Source of the DNA: Rhodospirillales bacterium
Lineage (GTDB): Bacteria > Pseudomonadota > Alphaproteobacteria > Rhodospirillales > Shumkoniaceae
Length of the DNA stretch: 62,583 nt
NCBI GenBank assembly: GCA_018432935.1
Contig: JAHDSF010000026.1
Coordinates: forward strand, 1 to 62,583
Reading direction: 5' to 3'
The notes under the pieces were generated by a model. It had not been told where the DNA came from, did no database searches, and was given only the letters and a program-made list of their open reading frames with translations. Below, in pieces: positions 1-8,565 of this stretch. The stretch's first letter is position 1. Each line of letters begins with the position of its first letter. A program made the position numbers and the translations under genes.

Positions 1-87
1 CCCGCAAACATCGAGACAAGCCCCCAGATACGCCAGATCGCCGAACACCTCCGGCGGCAGCCGACGTGCGGCTTCGAAGCCTGTCAT
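1..87 (-). CDS. possible 5' end of a gene running off the left edge
   Basis: An open frame starts with ATG at 87, reads leftward without a stop and runs off the window after 29 codons, beginning MTGFEAARRLPPEVFGDL. A G-rich run lies immediately upstream of the ATG and could serve as a ribosome binding site, though it is very close. Composition and codon use look coding, but 29 residues are too few to name a family. It would be divergent from the small gene at 135. It could also be a chance open frame in high-GC DNA. Confidence 0.3.
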   Translation of the reverse strand, partial: MTGFEAARRLPPEVFGDLAYLGACLDVCG

Positions 88-134
88 CCCCGCCGACCCG
101 TCACGCCGTCGCCGTCGGCGGCGCGGTATGAGAA

Positions 135-461
135 ATGCGGGTTAATGCCCAGTATCGTGGGCGCAACGTCGACGAATTCTTCCTTCAACACGGGGCGCCC
201 GCCTCCCGGCATCAGATGAATTCCGGGAGCGTTCTTTTCGTCTGGGATTCGGGAGTCACGACCATCGCCCGGCCTCAGTACACGAAGACCAAGAACAAGG
301 ATTCCGGCAGTTCGAATTCCGTAACCACCGGCGGCAACTTCACTGCACAATGCGTGCTGCAGATCGTGGCTGCGCCCGATGGGACGGTTCGCGACTTCAA
401 AGTGACCAACAGCACCGCCGGCGACTGGCGGCTATCACGTTGCGACGAGGTACTGTTTTAG
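135..461 (+). CDS. hypothetical protein, SmpA/OmlA-like conserved motif, possibly truncated
   Basis: A 108-residue protein of unknown function. Residues 8-32 (GRNVDEFFLQHGAP followed by a Gly-rich segment ending VLFVW) match the pattern of small envelope proteins in which a Gly-x-Pro turn is followed by a strand ending in Tyr/Val-x-Trp. The second half has two Cys (near residues 70 and 103) flanking a strand with APDGTV. Such proteins normally begin with a signal peptide or lipobox. None is present here, and an in-frame stop lies just before the ATG. The gene may therefore have lost its 5' end by a frameshift, or the start may be internal. The function is unknown. Confidence 0.5.
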   Translation: MRVNAQYRGRNVDEFFLQHGAPASRHQMNSGSVLFVWDSGVTTIARPQYTKTKNKDSGSSNSVTTGGNFTAQCVLQIVAAPDGTVRDFKVTNSTAGDWRLSRCDEVLF

Positions 462-671
462 TCCCTCAGGACATGTACGCAGCTCGTCAACGCTGAACTC
501 CGCAAGACCTGCCGATACCCAACCATCCCGGAAAATCCTCTCCACGACCTTCCATCGTCTCGCGTGGCGCGATGACGAGGAGGGAATTACGGCGACAGTG
601 CTTCAATCCGTGCTCGTCTCTGCGAGACTGACCGCGCCACCTCGCGCCGCGGATTTGCACTGTCGCCGCAG

Positions 672-1310
672 CTACGCCCTCTTGGGCCGGCGAATCGCGC
701 GCACCCTGGCGCTGGGGCCGCCGCCGCAGAAGAAGCGTTCGCCGCCGTCGGATTCGAGGCCCGAGACCCCGGTCCCCGCCGGCATGTCCAGTCGCTCCTG
801 CACCTCTCCGCTCACAGGGTCGATGCGGCGGACGTCGCTTTCGTCGTTCTCCCACGTACCATGCCAGAGCTCGCCGTCGACCCAGGTGACGCCGGTGACG
901 AAGCGCTCGGATTCGATCGTGCGCAGCACCGTTCCCGTCTCGGGGTCCACCTGATGAATCCTGCGTCCGCGGTGCTGTCCGACCCACAGCGACCCTTCCG
1001 CCCAGGCCAGGCCGGAATCGTCCCCGCCGCCGGGCGCCGGGATCGTGGCCAGCACCTCGCCGGTGTTGGGATCGAGCTTCCGGATCACCGCCTCCGCGAT
1101 CTGGAACAGGTGCTTGCCGTCGAACGCGGTGCCCGCATCGGCAGCAACACCGAGCGGGCTCAGCATCGCCCCGCTTTCGGGGTCGAACGCGTCCAGCCGG
1201 GTGCCTGTCGCCATCCACACCCGGCGGCCGTCGAAGCTCACTCCATGGACGCAATCCACTCCGGGAAAGGGCCCATACTCACGGATGATTTCTGCGGCTG
1301 CGTGTTTCAT
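672..1310 (-). CDS. beta-propeller protein, glutamine cyclotransferase / SMP-30-like
   Basis: A 212-residue cytoplasmic-looking protein without signal peptide. It is built of repeated blades of the form FDPESGAML, LDPNTGEVLATI, VDPETGTVLRTI and IDPVSGEVQERL, each preceded by an aromatic strand such as GSLWVGQHRG. This is the Asp-Pro-x-x-Gly blade pattern of YncE/PQQ and glutamine-cyclotransferase-like propellers. The substrate is unknown. It starts 9 bp after the stop of the regulator gene at 1320, with TGAGGAC as a good ribosome binding site, so the two are one transcript. It may act as a ligand-binding partner of that regulator or of the divergent DUF899 operon (inference). Confidence 0.75.
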   Translation of the reverse strand: MKHAAAEIIREYGPFPGVDCVHGVSFDGRRVWMATGTRLDAFDPESGAMLSPLGVAADAGTAFDGKHLFQIAEAVIRKLDPNTGEVLATIPAPGGGDDSGLAWAEGSLWVGQHRGRRIHQVDPETGTVLRTIESERFVTGVTWVDGELWHGTWENDESDVRRIDPVSGEVQERLDMPAGTGVSGLESDGGERFFCGGGPSARVRAIRRPKRA

Positions 1311-1319
1311 GTCCTCATC

Positions 1320-2540
1320 CTAGTCCGCAACGCCGAAGGCGGGGAGTAACAAGCTTGTCGGGAAACCCGGAACACTCGTCGCGATCCAACGCCGTGCCCG
1401 TCCCTGGCCGAACCATTCCGCCTTGCCGCCCTCCGCAAGAGCCTCGAGCGCCCGCTGCACCGTGCGCGGGCTGACGTCGAGTGCCAGCGCCAGCGCGGAG
1501 CTGGACCAGGCCTCGCCATCGGCGAGAAGGGCCAGCACCTCGCCGTGCTCGCTCTCGACCGGCGGCGCCAGCACGGCGACCGGACCGGCGTCATGCGGCA
1601 CCAGTACATATCCTCGTTCGGTGGCGCTGATCTCCGCCACGGGCCTGATCGCTTCGCGCAGGCGCCCGATCTCGACCCGCAGTCGCGCGCGATGCGATTC
1701 GTCGGCCTCCCGCGCGCGAAAGGCGCGGCGGAGAAGCCGTTCCCGGGAAACGTGGCCCCGCCAGCTCTCGCCGAGCGATCGGACAAGTGCGAACAGGATC
1801 GGGCGACCGGCCAGAGAGACGAGGGCGGTCCCGGCGCGTACCACATTCCGGCAGGCATCGATGACGAGCGCATCCGATGCCAGCAGGGCCTCGACTTCGT
1901 CGAGCCGCAGGAGCCGTTCCCGATCGCCCGTCACCAGCCGCGCGGCGGGCGCTTCGAACGCCTGCACGGCGCGTTCGACTTCGGCTTTCAAGGCGGCATT
2001 CCCGACGCGGGCGGCGGCGCTTTCCGCGCGATCGAGCGCGTCACGCGCCGGTCTCGCGCGTATGCGGCGCATCGCAATGCCAGCAACCACCAGTTCGTAG
2101 CCCGCCCGCGACGTCATCGGCAATGCGCCCGCATCGAGGCGATCGAGGATCCGCTCCGCCTCGTCGAGGCGACCGATCAACAGCAGGCGCCTCGCTTCGA
2201 GGTAGCGGGCATGCGCGGCGTTCACGCGGTCCCCCAGCGCCTCCAGCGTCGAGCGGGCGGCCGCCAGCCCCTCCATCGGCCGACCGAGGTCGCGCAAGAC
2301 CAACGCGATCTCGACCTCGGCGACGTTGCAGCGCGCCCGGGCCACAGGTTCAGTGGCGCCGAAAGCACGCGCTGCGTTTCCCAGCAGCTCTCGTGCGCGC
2401 CCAAGATCGCCGAGTTGCGCCATGGCGATGCCCCGCAAGGCAAGCGCCGGGGCGTCGTCGCGCAAGGCGATGGGCTTGAGCGCCGCCAACGGATCGCCCG
2501 CCGCGAGCGCACGCGCCGCGGCGGCAATCAGGGGGTCCAT
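1320..2540 (-). CDS. TPR-containing transcriptional regulator with C-terminal winged helix
   Basis: A 406-residue protein. The first 210 residues are Ala/Leu-rich paired helices with TPR-like spacing (for example LGDLGRARELLGNAARAFGA and IGRLDEAERILDRLDAG). Residues about 255-320 hold an Arg-rich helical segment resembling an OmpR-type DNA-binding element (RLRVEIGRLREAI, then a wing ending GYVLVPH). Residues about 335-385 form a second helix-turn-helix (SSSALALALDVSPRTVQRALEAL). It is probably a cytoplasmic activator or repressor of the divergent operon starting at 2646; the 105-bp gap between them would hold both promoters. Effector and mode of action cannot be read from the sequence. The family is usually annotated only as a helix-turn-helix protein. 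Confidence 0.75.
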   Translation of the reverse strand: MDPLIAAAARALAAGDPLAALKPIALRDDAPALALRGIAMAQLGDLGRARELLGNAARAFGATEPVARARCNVAEVEIALVLRDLGRPMEGLAAARSTLEALGDRVNAAHARYLEARRLLLIGRLDEAERILDRLDAGALPMTSRAGYELVVAGIAMRRIRARPARDALDRAESAAARVGNAALKAEVERAVQAFEAPAARLVTGDRERLLRLDEVEALLASDALVIDACRNVVRAGTALVSLAGRPILFALVRSLGESWRGHVSRERLLRRAFRAREADESHRARLRVEIGRLREAIRPVAEISATERGYVLVPHDAGPVAVLAPPVESEHGEVLALLADGEAWSSSALALALDVSPRTVQRALEALAEGGKAEWFGQGRARRWIATSVPGFPTSLLLPAFGVAD

Positions 2541-2645
2541 TCGAATCCCGTCATGCTTGTTACTCTCATTCTCATGCCGTTCGGTCGTACATGCTTGCGA
2601 GGTTCAACGTCGAAAAGCACCGGCGAAGCCGACTGGAGGCTGACA

Positions 2646-2936
2646 ATGACGACCTTCATACCAGCAACAAATGGCCCTCCCGAGACCCGGCAGTCGCGCG
2701 ATGCCGCAACCTGGCTTGGTCTTGCAGCCTCGCCAACGTTCGCGTTGATGGCCTGCGTTCCGGCGCATGACATGCAAGCCACGATGTGCGCGTCGGGAGC
2801 CGGCTTTCCGCCAATCGACGGCATGGCCTGGATGTACCTGCTGATGAGCGTTTTCCACCTGTCGCCCTGGCTGAAGCTCGCTTCCGCCTTTTCGCGGCAA
2901 CTCACTCGACCCAAACCACAAATCCAGAGGGACTGA
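2646..2936 (+). CDS. small membrane protein upstream of DUF899 genes
   Basis: A 96-residue protein of unknown function, first gene of a three-gene operon. GGAGGC lies 7 bp before the ATG, and the TGA stop is 2 bp from the next ATG, so translation is coupled. Two hydrophobic segments are visible: about residues 22-40 (TWLGLAASPTFALMACVP) and about 58-75 (GMAWMYLLMSVFHLSPWL). A short loop with the second Cys (TMCASGAG) lies between them. The two Cys residues near 37 and 48 sit at the membrane interface. The partnership with CxxC-bearing DUF899 proteins suggests a thiol-redox role, but that is inference. Confidence 0.7.
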   Translation: MTTFIPATNGPPETRQSRDAATWLGLAASPTFALMACVPAHDMQATMCASGAGFPPIDGMAWMYLLMSVFHLSPWLKLASAFSRQLTRPKPQIQRD

Positions 2937-2938
2937 TC

Positions 2939-3646
2939 ATGGAACCGACCACCGTTTCACGCGAAGACTGGCTCGCGGCCCGCAAAGCGCTTCTGGCCAA
3001 GGAACTCGAGATGACCCAGATGCTCGACGCCTTGCGCGCCGAACGCCGGCGTCTGCCCTGGGTCAAGCTCGAGAAAGGCTATGTTTTCGACGGCTCGGAC
3101 GGCAGATGCACCTTGCTCGACCTGTTCGGCGAGCGCAGCCAGCTTGCCGTCTATCACTTCATGCTTGCGCCGGGTTCGGATCATATCTGCCCCGGCTGCT
3201 CCTATACGATGGACCATGTCGACGCGGCGCGGCAGCATTTCGAGCAGGCCGACCTCGCCTTCGCCGCGGTATCGCGCGCACCGATCGCGCGGATCGAGCA
3301 GGTGAAACAGCGGATGGGCTGGACCTTTCCCTGGGTCTCGTCCGGAGACAGCGACTTCAACTACGACTTCGGCGTGTCGTTCACCGAGGCGGATCGTGCC
3401 GCCGGCCGCGCGCTCTACAACTACGACAAGACCAGGATCCAGAGGTCCTCGGACATGTTCGGCGTCAGCGTCTTCGCCAAGGACGGGGATGGCGTCATCT
3501 TCCACACCTACTCGACCTACCATCGCGGCACCGAACTGCTGATGGGCGCCTTCAACTGGCTCGACTTGGCGCCGAAAGGCCGCAACGAGGCCGGCGGCAC
3601 CATGAGCTGGGTTCGTCTGCACGACGAATACCCGCCCGCAAGATAA
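2939..3646 (+). CDS. DUF899 family thioredoxin-like protein (first paralogue)
   Basis: A 235-residue protein of the DUF899 family, which has a thioredoxin-like fold and no firmly known reaction. Visible family features are the N-terminal helix with WLAARKALLAKE, the RRRLPWVKLEKGYVF segment, LLDLFGERSQLAVYHFM, a CPGC motif (Cys84 and Cys87) in the position of a thioredoxin active site, and the C-terminal FNWLDLAPKGRNE. The start at 2939 is preceded by AGAGG and directly follows the upstream stop. A longer reading to 2786 would overlap that gene and adds unrelated residues. It forms an operon with the second DUF899 copy 18 bp downstream. Confidence 0.85.
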   Translation: MEPTTVSREDWLAARKALLAKELEMTQMLDALRAERRRLPWVKLEKGYVFDGSDGRCTLLDLFGERSQLAVYHFMLAPGSDHICPGCSYTMDHVDAARQHFEQADLAFAAVSRAPIARIEQVKQRMGWTFPWVSSGDSDFNYDFGVSFTEADRAAGRALYNYDKTRIQRSSDMFGVSVFAKDGDGVIFHTYSTYHRGTELLMGAFNWLDLAPKGRNEAGGTMSWVRLHDEYPPAR

Positions 3647-3664
3647 CGTGGAGGCCCGGGACCC

Positions 3665-4396
3665 ATGACCACAACCCCCGAGAACGGCCCGGGAAGACTG
3701 CCCGGAATGAAGACGCCGCCCATCGTGTCGGCCGAAGAGTGGAAGGCCGCGTGGGAGCAGCTGCACCTGAAGGAAAAGGCCCACTCCCGGGCTCGCGACG
3801 CCCTTGCGGCCGAACGCCGGCGGATGCCGTGGCTGGCTGTGGAGAAGGAATACGCGTTCATCGGCCCCAAAGGCAGGATGAGCCTGCTCGACCTGTTTGA
3901 TGGCCGCCGCCAGCTGATCGTCTACCGCGCCTTCATGGAGCCCGGCGTGGGGCGCTGGCCGGAGCGCGGCTGCATCGGTTGTTCCATGGTTGCCGATCAG
4001 GTCGCGCACCCCGCGCACCTGGGCGCCCGCGACACCAGCCTCGCCTTCGTGTCGCGCGGGTCGCAAGACGACCTTGGGCGCCTGAAGGCAAGGATGGGCT
4101 GGGAACACATCCCCTGGTACACGCTGACGGACGATTTCGATGCCGACTTCGGTGTGGACGAATGGCACGGCACCAACGCGTTCATCCGTGACGGCGACCG
4201 GGTGTTTCGCACCGGCTTCGTCAACGGCCGCGGCGACGAGCAGATGGGGAACACCTGGAACTACCTCGACATCACCGCCCTTGGTCGCCAGGAGACGTGG
4301 GAGGACTCGCCCGAGGGCTATCCCAAGACCGAACCGTATGAATGGTGGGTCTGGCATGACGACGGCGTGACCGATCCTGATCGGGACAAAGTCTAG
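3665..4396 (+). CDS. DUF899 family thioredoxin-like protein (second paralogue)
   Basis: A 243-residue DUF899 paralogue, clearly related to but diverged from the preceding gene. It has EEWKAAWEQLHLKEKAHSRA, RRRMPWLAVEKEYAFIG, LLDLFDGRRQLIVYRAF, a CIGC motif at Cys103/Cys106, and a C-terminal TWNYLDITALGRQE in the position of FNWLDLAPKGRNE. The C-terminal WWVWHDDGV extension is typical of the longer subgroup. Retention of a CxxC pair in both copies supports a redox or disulfide role. Two different subfamilies in one operon suggest non-redundant or heteromeric action (inference). Confidence 0.85.
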   Translation: MTTTPENGPGRLPGMKTPPIVSAEEWKAAWEQLHLKEKAHSRARDALAAERRRMPWLAVEKEYAFIGPKGRMSLLDLFDGRRQLIVYRAFMEPGVGRWPERGCIGCSMVADQVAHPAHLGARDTSLAFVSRGSQDDLGRLKARMGWEHIPWYTLTDDFDADFGVDEWHGTNAFIRDGDRVFRTGFVNGRGDEQMGNTWNYLDITALGRQETWEDSPEGYPKTEPYEWWVWHDDGVTDPDRDKV

Positions 4397-4586
4397 GTCG
4401 CTCGAGGCGGCCGGGTCGCGGCCGGCGATGCGACGTTTCGCCGGCCGAGATTCCTCCGCTTCGCCCGTCCGCATGGCGCGGCGGTCGCTGCAGGAGCGAA
4501 TTCTGACCTCGGGGACGGTGCCGGCGGTGGTTGTGAGGCAGCGCAGTGGGAGGCAGATGCAGCGAGATGCAGCGAAAGGAAAGGCG

Positions 4587-5252
4587 ATGAAGCAGATCTA
4601 TGGCGATCTCTGGCAGACCAGCGCAGAACACCCGCTGCCGCGATTTCCGGACAGCGCGTGCCACGCTTACCTGTTGCTGAGAGAAGGCGGCAATGTGCTC
4701 TTCTACAGCACGGGTCGTGAAGCGGTTGGCCAGGTCGACGACCGTGCCGACCACGACCGCATCGAGGAACTGGGCGGCGTCAGCCGTATCCTCCTGTCCC
4801 ACTGGCACGAGGCGTCTCCTTCGACCCGTGTCATCCGCGAGCGATTTGGCGCCACCCTCGTCTGCCAGGCGCGGGAAGCGCCGATGGTCGGGAAGATGGC
4901 CGGCGTTGCGCCCGATGCGACGTTCTGGGACCGCCAAAGCATGCTCGGCGATATCGAAGCCATTCCGACGCCCGGACACACCGTCGGCAGCGCCTGCTAT
5001 CTCTGCAGATCACCCTGCGGACACACCTATCTCTTCACGGGGGATGCGATCTGGCCGGCGCGCGGAAGCTGGACTACCGTAACCTTCGAAGACGACGCGG
5101 AGCAATCGGCCCATCGATCAAGTCTGGGGCTGTTGGCAACGCTCGATCCGACCGTCGTGCTGGCGGCGATCTCGCCGACCGAATCGGTGGTGGAAGTCTC
5201 AGGCCCCGAATGGCGATCGGCCATCGAGGCGGCATTGGGCAGTCTGGGCTGA
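4587..5252 (+). CDS. MBL-fold metallo-hydrolase-like protein with degenerate metal site
   Basis: A 221-residue metallo-beta-lactamase-fold protein. The core is recognisable: ILLSHWHEASPS in the position of the HxHxDH motif, TPGHTVGSACY as the third metal-binding segment and FTGDAIW as the fourth. The first motif keeps only HxH (the Asp-His half is Ala-Ser), and no clear final His motif is seen, so a two-metal hydrolase site may be incomplete. The start at 4587 is preceded by AAAGGAAAGG; an upstream in-frame ATG at 4428 lacks a site. It follows the DUF899 pair by 190 bp and may belong to the same stress operon. Confidence 0.75.
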   Translation: MKQIYGDLWQTSAEHPLPRFPDSACHAYLLLREGGNVLFYSTGREAVGQVDDRADHDRIEELGGVSRILLSHWHEASPSTRVIRERFGATLVCQAREAPMVGKMAGVAPDATFWDRQSMLGDIEAIPTPGHTVGSACYLCRSPCGHTYLFTGDAIWPARGSWTTVTFEDDAEQSAHRSSLGLLATLDPTVVLAAISPTESVVEVSGPEWRSAIEAALGSLG

Positions 5253-5315
5253 GGAGGTGTCTCGGAACCCGTGTTGCGGCCGTTTCGGCGATCCGAAGGC
5301 GCGAAGCCCTGCGCG

Positions 5316-5831
5316 CTACCGCAACGGAAGAATCATGGCGCACCTTTTCTCGCCGGGAATGCCGTGCTCCACTTCCTTGTCGAGAACGGTGCGAAGGTCG
5401 CCTGCTATCGCGTCGGTTGGCAGGGTCCGAAAGCCAACCCTTTCGTAGAAGGGTTGGTTCCAGGGGACGTGGCGAAAGGTGGTCAGGGTGATGGCCTCCG
5501 CGCCCTGGGACCGCGCTTCCTGGACGACGTACTCGAGCAGTCCGCGACCCAGCCCGCGCCCCTGGAGATCATGCCTGACGGCAAACTCCCAGATGTGGAG
5601 GCTGTCACCCATCCACGCGGCGTTCAGGAAACCGACGGGATGGTCGTGCTCGTCGACCGCGACCCAGGCGTTCCCTTCGGCAATGAGCTCGATGTGCCTG
5701 TCCACGGACTGGATATCGTCGTCGGCAATCCAGGCGAGATCAGGCAACGCGAGGAACGCCTTCGCCGCCGAGCGCTCGATCGCCGGCAGCATCTCCGCGT
5801 CCGTTCGCCGGGCCCTTCTGAACGTGTTCAT
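5316..5831 (-). CDS. GNAT family N-acetyltransferase
   Basis: A 171-residue acetyltransferase. The acetyl-CoA binding motif A is visible as LQGRGLGRGLLEYVVQEA (about residues 93-110), preceded by the beta4 strand HIWEFAV. Motif B is NQPFYERVGFR near residue 132. These features identify the GNAT fold but not the substrate. It is transcribed with the minus-strand genes to its right, 115 bp from the SnoaL-like gene. Confidence 0.85.
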   Translation of the reverse strand: MNTFRRARRTDAEMLPAIERSAAKAFLALPDLAWIADDDIQSVDRHIELIAEGNAWVAVDEHDHPVGFLNAAWMGDSLHIWEFAVRHDLQGRGLGRGLLEYVVQEARSQGAEAITLTTFRHVPWNQPFYERVGFRTLPTDAIAGDLRTVLDKEVEHGIPGEKRCAMILPLR

Positions 5832-5946
5832 GCGAGTACCGCCAGGATCGAGAGCTGTATCGGTGGCGCTTTTATCAGGGTCGTGAAGGCGTTTGAATGC
5901 CTGATCGCGTGGAACGCGCAGCCTGCGGCACTCGGGCGAGCCGCGG

Positions 5947-6336
5947 TCAACCTAGCTGGGCCTCGATGGCGGTCTTGTCGAGCACCGACCAGACTTCCCG
6001 GATCTTGCCGTCCAGGAATTCATAGAAGACGTTCTCGGAAAAGGTCACGGTGCGGCCGTTCACCGGCAGGCCGAGGAATTCGCCCTTGGGCGTCACCTTG
6101 AAACGAAGCCTGCTGGCGACGAAGGGCGGGTCGACTGCGAGGATCTGCACCGCAAAACGGAGGTCGGGAATCCGTTCGCAGTCGCCTTCCAGCATGGCCC
6201 GATAGCCGTTCAGGCCGAACGCCCGGCCGTTGTGCCGCACGTCGTCGCGGACGAAGCGGCCGAGCGCCGCCCAGTCCCGTCCGTTCAGACAGGCGATGTA
6301 GTCGCGGTAGATGCTCGCAAGATCGGGCCTCGGCAT
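5947..6336 (-). CDS. SnoaL-like / ester cyclase domain protein
   Basis: A 129-residue single-domain protein with the NTF2-like cone fold of the SnoaL family. It has an N-terminal helix (LASIYRDYIACLNGRDWAAL), the conserved GLNGYRAMLEG segment, a PDLRF strand and the C-terminal VTFSENVFYEFLDGKIREVW strand pair. AGGAG lies 5 bp before the ATG. These proteins bind or isomerise small hydrophobic molecules; no substrate can be assigned here. The N-terminal Tyr-Asn-Asp pattern fits polyketide-cyclase-like members. Confidence 0.8.
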   Translation of the reverse strand: MPRPDLASIYRDYIACLNGRDWAALGRFVRDDVRHNGRAFGLNGYRAMLEGDCERIPDLRFAVQILAVDPPFVASRLRFKVTPKGEFLGLPVNGRTVTFSENVFYEFLDGKIREVWSVLDKTAIEAQLG

Positions 6337-6446
6337 GGCGTCTCCTGATGCGTTTCACACGAACGGGATCGGAGCCCTCATCTCATCTGGGCTCCGGCAG
6401 CGGGCGGGCAACGGGCGGGCGCCGGGAATTGGCCGACTCCGAACGC

Positions 6447-7070
6447 TTACCCGGTACGGCGGAAATCCGGGCCCTGGTAGACGCGCTTTTCGCCGCCGCG
6501 CTCCAACTTGCCGTGTTGGCGCCACTGTTCCTGTCGGGAGGCCGCGTTGGCCTGTGTTGTCTGCCCGGCCAAGAGGGCGGCGAGACGGGCGAGTGCCAGA
6601 GCCTTGTTGCGGTGCTGGCTTCGTTCCTCCTGGGCAGTGGCGGAAAGGCCGGAAGGTCGATGGACAACACGGACAGCCGAGTTCGTCTTGTTCACATGCT
6701 GGCCTCCCGGTCCCGAGGCCCGAAAGAGGTCGAAGCGCAAATCCTGCTCGTCCAGGGCCGCCGCCGCGGCGGGAGGGGCGAGGACAGAGACCCCGACGAA
6801 CCAGTTCTTGCGCTTCCAGCGCGGCCGCAAGGGGCTCGCACAGGTCCAGCGCACCGTGGTTCCCCAACTCCGGGCGAAGGCGTCCTCCCCCTCGCCGTCC
6901 AACCCGATCAGGGCGGAGAGCCAGCCGTGGGGGCCAGGGACCGTCTCGACCAGCTCGGCCTTCAGGCCCAAGGTTCTGGCGGCCTCGGCAAGAACTTCGG
7001 CGGCGAGCCGGCGCACCGCCACTTGGCACTCGCCGGGCCCCCGGCCGGCGGACAGCATCAGCCAGATCAT
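6447..7070 (-). CDS. prfH: peptide chain release factor homologue PrfH
   Basis: A 207-residue class I release factor homologue that keeps domain 3 but lacks the codon-recognition domain 2. The universal GGQ motif is at Gly122-Gly123-Gln124 within [17 protein letters not shown], followed by the basic [11 protein letters not shown] helix. The N-terminal half ([19 protein letters not shown]) is the PrfH-specific domain. The start codon overlaps the rtcB stop by four bases (ATGA), giving tight translational coupling. The rtcB-prfH pairing is known in many proteobacteria and has been linked to rescue and repair of ribosomes cut in the decoding centre. Length and motifs are complete. Confidence 0.93.
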   Translation of the reverse strand: MIWLMLSAGRGPGECQVAVRRLAAEVLAEAARTLGLKAELVETVPGPHGWLSALIGLDGEGEDAFARSWGTTVRWTCASPLRPRWKRKNWFVGVSVLAPPAAAAALDEQDLRFDLFRASGPGGQHVNKTNSAVRVVHRPSGLSATAQEERSQHRNKALALARLAALLAGQTTQANAASRQEQWRQHGKLERGGEKRVYQGPDFRRTG

Positions 7071-8311
7071 TGCGCTCTTCCCCTGCCGACGGCGCCTTCC
7101 TTTCTTGCCCGCGCATGCCGCCGGGCCTTGCGGATATCGAGCCCGGAACGGCGTGCGGTGGCGGATTTGTCGTCGACGGAGGTCTTGAAGGTCACCACGG
7201 GCATCAGGATCGCGACTACCCGGCAAAGGTTCGCTTCGACCATCGCTTCCACCACCGTGGCGGCGCTCTTGTAGCATTCCGGCGCCTCTTCCCACAGGAG
7301 TTGGACGTCGCCGCACACCACGCGGCCGCCGGTGGCGGGCCGGATCAAGTCGGCGCGACGGAAGCGCCCCTCCAGCTTCCGCCGCGCATCATGGCGGGCG
7401 ACCCGGCGGCCGGCGCCGTGTGCGAGCGAGAGCAGGGCGTTGCATCGCTCCGGCGTGGGCACGACCAGATAGCTGGCATCGCCGCGGGAACCGGGAACAA
7501 TTGCGACTTTACCCTCGGACGGTGCCGCTCCCTTGCGGTGGAGCCAACGGACCTCGCCCTCGGCATCGAAGCGTGAAACCTGGTTGTGGCAGGCCGTCAT
7601 GACTTGTCGGCCGTGCCCGCCGATGGCCGACAGCAGCCGTTCCACGCAGACCCGTCGGTTGAGGTCGGCGTAGGCCAGCGCCGCAGCGTGCCCGGCGAGA
7701 TAGTCCCGGGCGGCCTCCGACCCCGCCGCCAGCCCCACGGGGCCATGGCGTTCGAGATGTCGGCGCAGGACCGTCTCGCCGAGACGGCGCGAACCGGTGT
7801 GGACCAGGGCCAACAGCCGGTCCCGGTCGAGCCCCAGGGACGCGAAGGCGTCCGGTTCGATCACCTCGCGAACCCGCTGCAGCTCGATGAAGTGGTTGCC
7901 CCGGCCGGGCGTGCCCAGCGCCAGCGCGGCATCCCCGCCCAATCCCGCTTCGGCCAGCCGCTCGCGCTGGATGCGGCCGCTGTCGTCCATTGGCCGGTCG
8001 AGGCCGTCGAGCCGCGCCGCCAGCTTGTCGGGGCGCGCCTTCCGGCTCGGCAGGTCGGTGGACCACAGAGCCATGCCGCAGCCGATGTCGTTGCCGACCA
8101 GGTGCGGATAGAGCACGTCGCGCGACAGGAAGGCCGCGCCGATAGGCGTCCCCCGGCCCGGATGCAGGTCCGGCAGGCCGACGCAGGCGACCATGCCGGG
8201 ATAACGCGAAACCGTCTCCAACTGGCGCAGGGCCTCGCCCTCGATCCAGGTGGACGACGAAGCGATCACGCGGATATCGCATCCGCGCTCGGCAGGATTT
8301 GAAGGTCCCAT
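7067..8311 (-). CDS. rtcB: RNA-splicing ligase RtcB (PrfH-linked RtcB2 type)
   Basis: A 414-residue RNA 3'-phosphate ligase that joins 2',3'-cyclic phosphate and 5'-OH ends using GTP and Mn2+. Metal and nucleotide residues are visible: Asp75 and Cys78 in VGNDIGCGM, His140 in [11 protein letters not shown], His171 in HTGSRRLG, Asn253 in CHNQVSRF, and the guanylylated His298 in LAHGAGRR. The start at 8311 has GAGGAG spaced 4 bp; a longer open frame to 8569 has no such site. It lies upstream of and overlaps prfH. No rtcR regulator, archease or RtcA is nearby, and no sigma-54 promoter was recognised in the 254 bp upstream. Confidence 0.94.
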   Translation of the reverse strand: MGPSNPAERGCDIRVIASSSTWIEGEALRQLETVSRYPGMVACVGLPDLHPGRGTPIGAAFLSRDVLYPHLVGNDIGCGMALWSTDLPSRKARPDKLAARLDGLDRPMDDSGRIQRERLAEAGLGGDAALALGTPGRGNHFIELQRVREVIEPDAFASLGLDRDRLLALVHTGSRRLGETVLRRHLERHGPVGLAAGSEAARDYLAGHAAALAYADLNRRVCVERLLSAIGGHGRQVMTACHNQVSRFDAEGEVRWLHRKGAAPSEGKVAIVPGSRGDASYLVVPTPERCNALLSLAHGAGRRVARHDARRKLEGRFRRADLIRPATGGRVVCGDVQLLWEEAPECYKSAATVVEAMVEANLCRVVAILMPVVTFKTSVDDKSATARRSGLDIRKARRHARARKEGAVGRGRAQ

Positions 8312-8565
8312 GAACTCCTCGGGAAAGCAGACACGGCCAAATCCCCGTTCCTGCCCATGGCGGAACGGATACCGCGGTTCAGCCCCCGCCGCTGCAGCTA
8401 GGCCGAACTCAGACCCCGTGACCGGGGCAGCGCATGATGACCTGCATCTCTGCCTCCCTCTGGATGTTCGAGGGTGCAATGTAGCCGAATCGCTGCCCGG
8501 CCACAACCGAGAGGCAAAGGACCTAAGAGCTCCGCATCTTTGCGGTGACGCAGCCGCCCCGCCCG

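Noticed and set aside
2786-2938. Longer N terminus for the first DUF899 protein
   Set aside because: The extension overlaps the small membrane protein gene in another frame and lacks family similarity. AGAGG before ATG 2939 fits the shorter start.
8312-8565. Possible sigma-54 promoter for rtcB
   Set aside because: I looked for the GG/GC dinucleotide pattern with correct spacing on the minus strand and did not find a convincing match. No RtcR gene is present.
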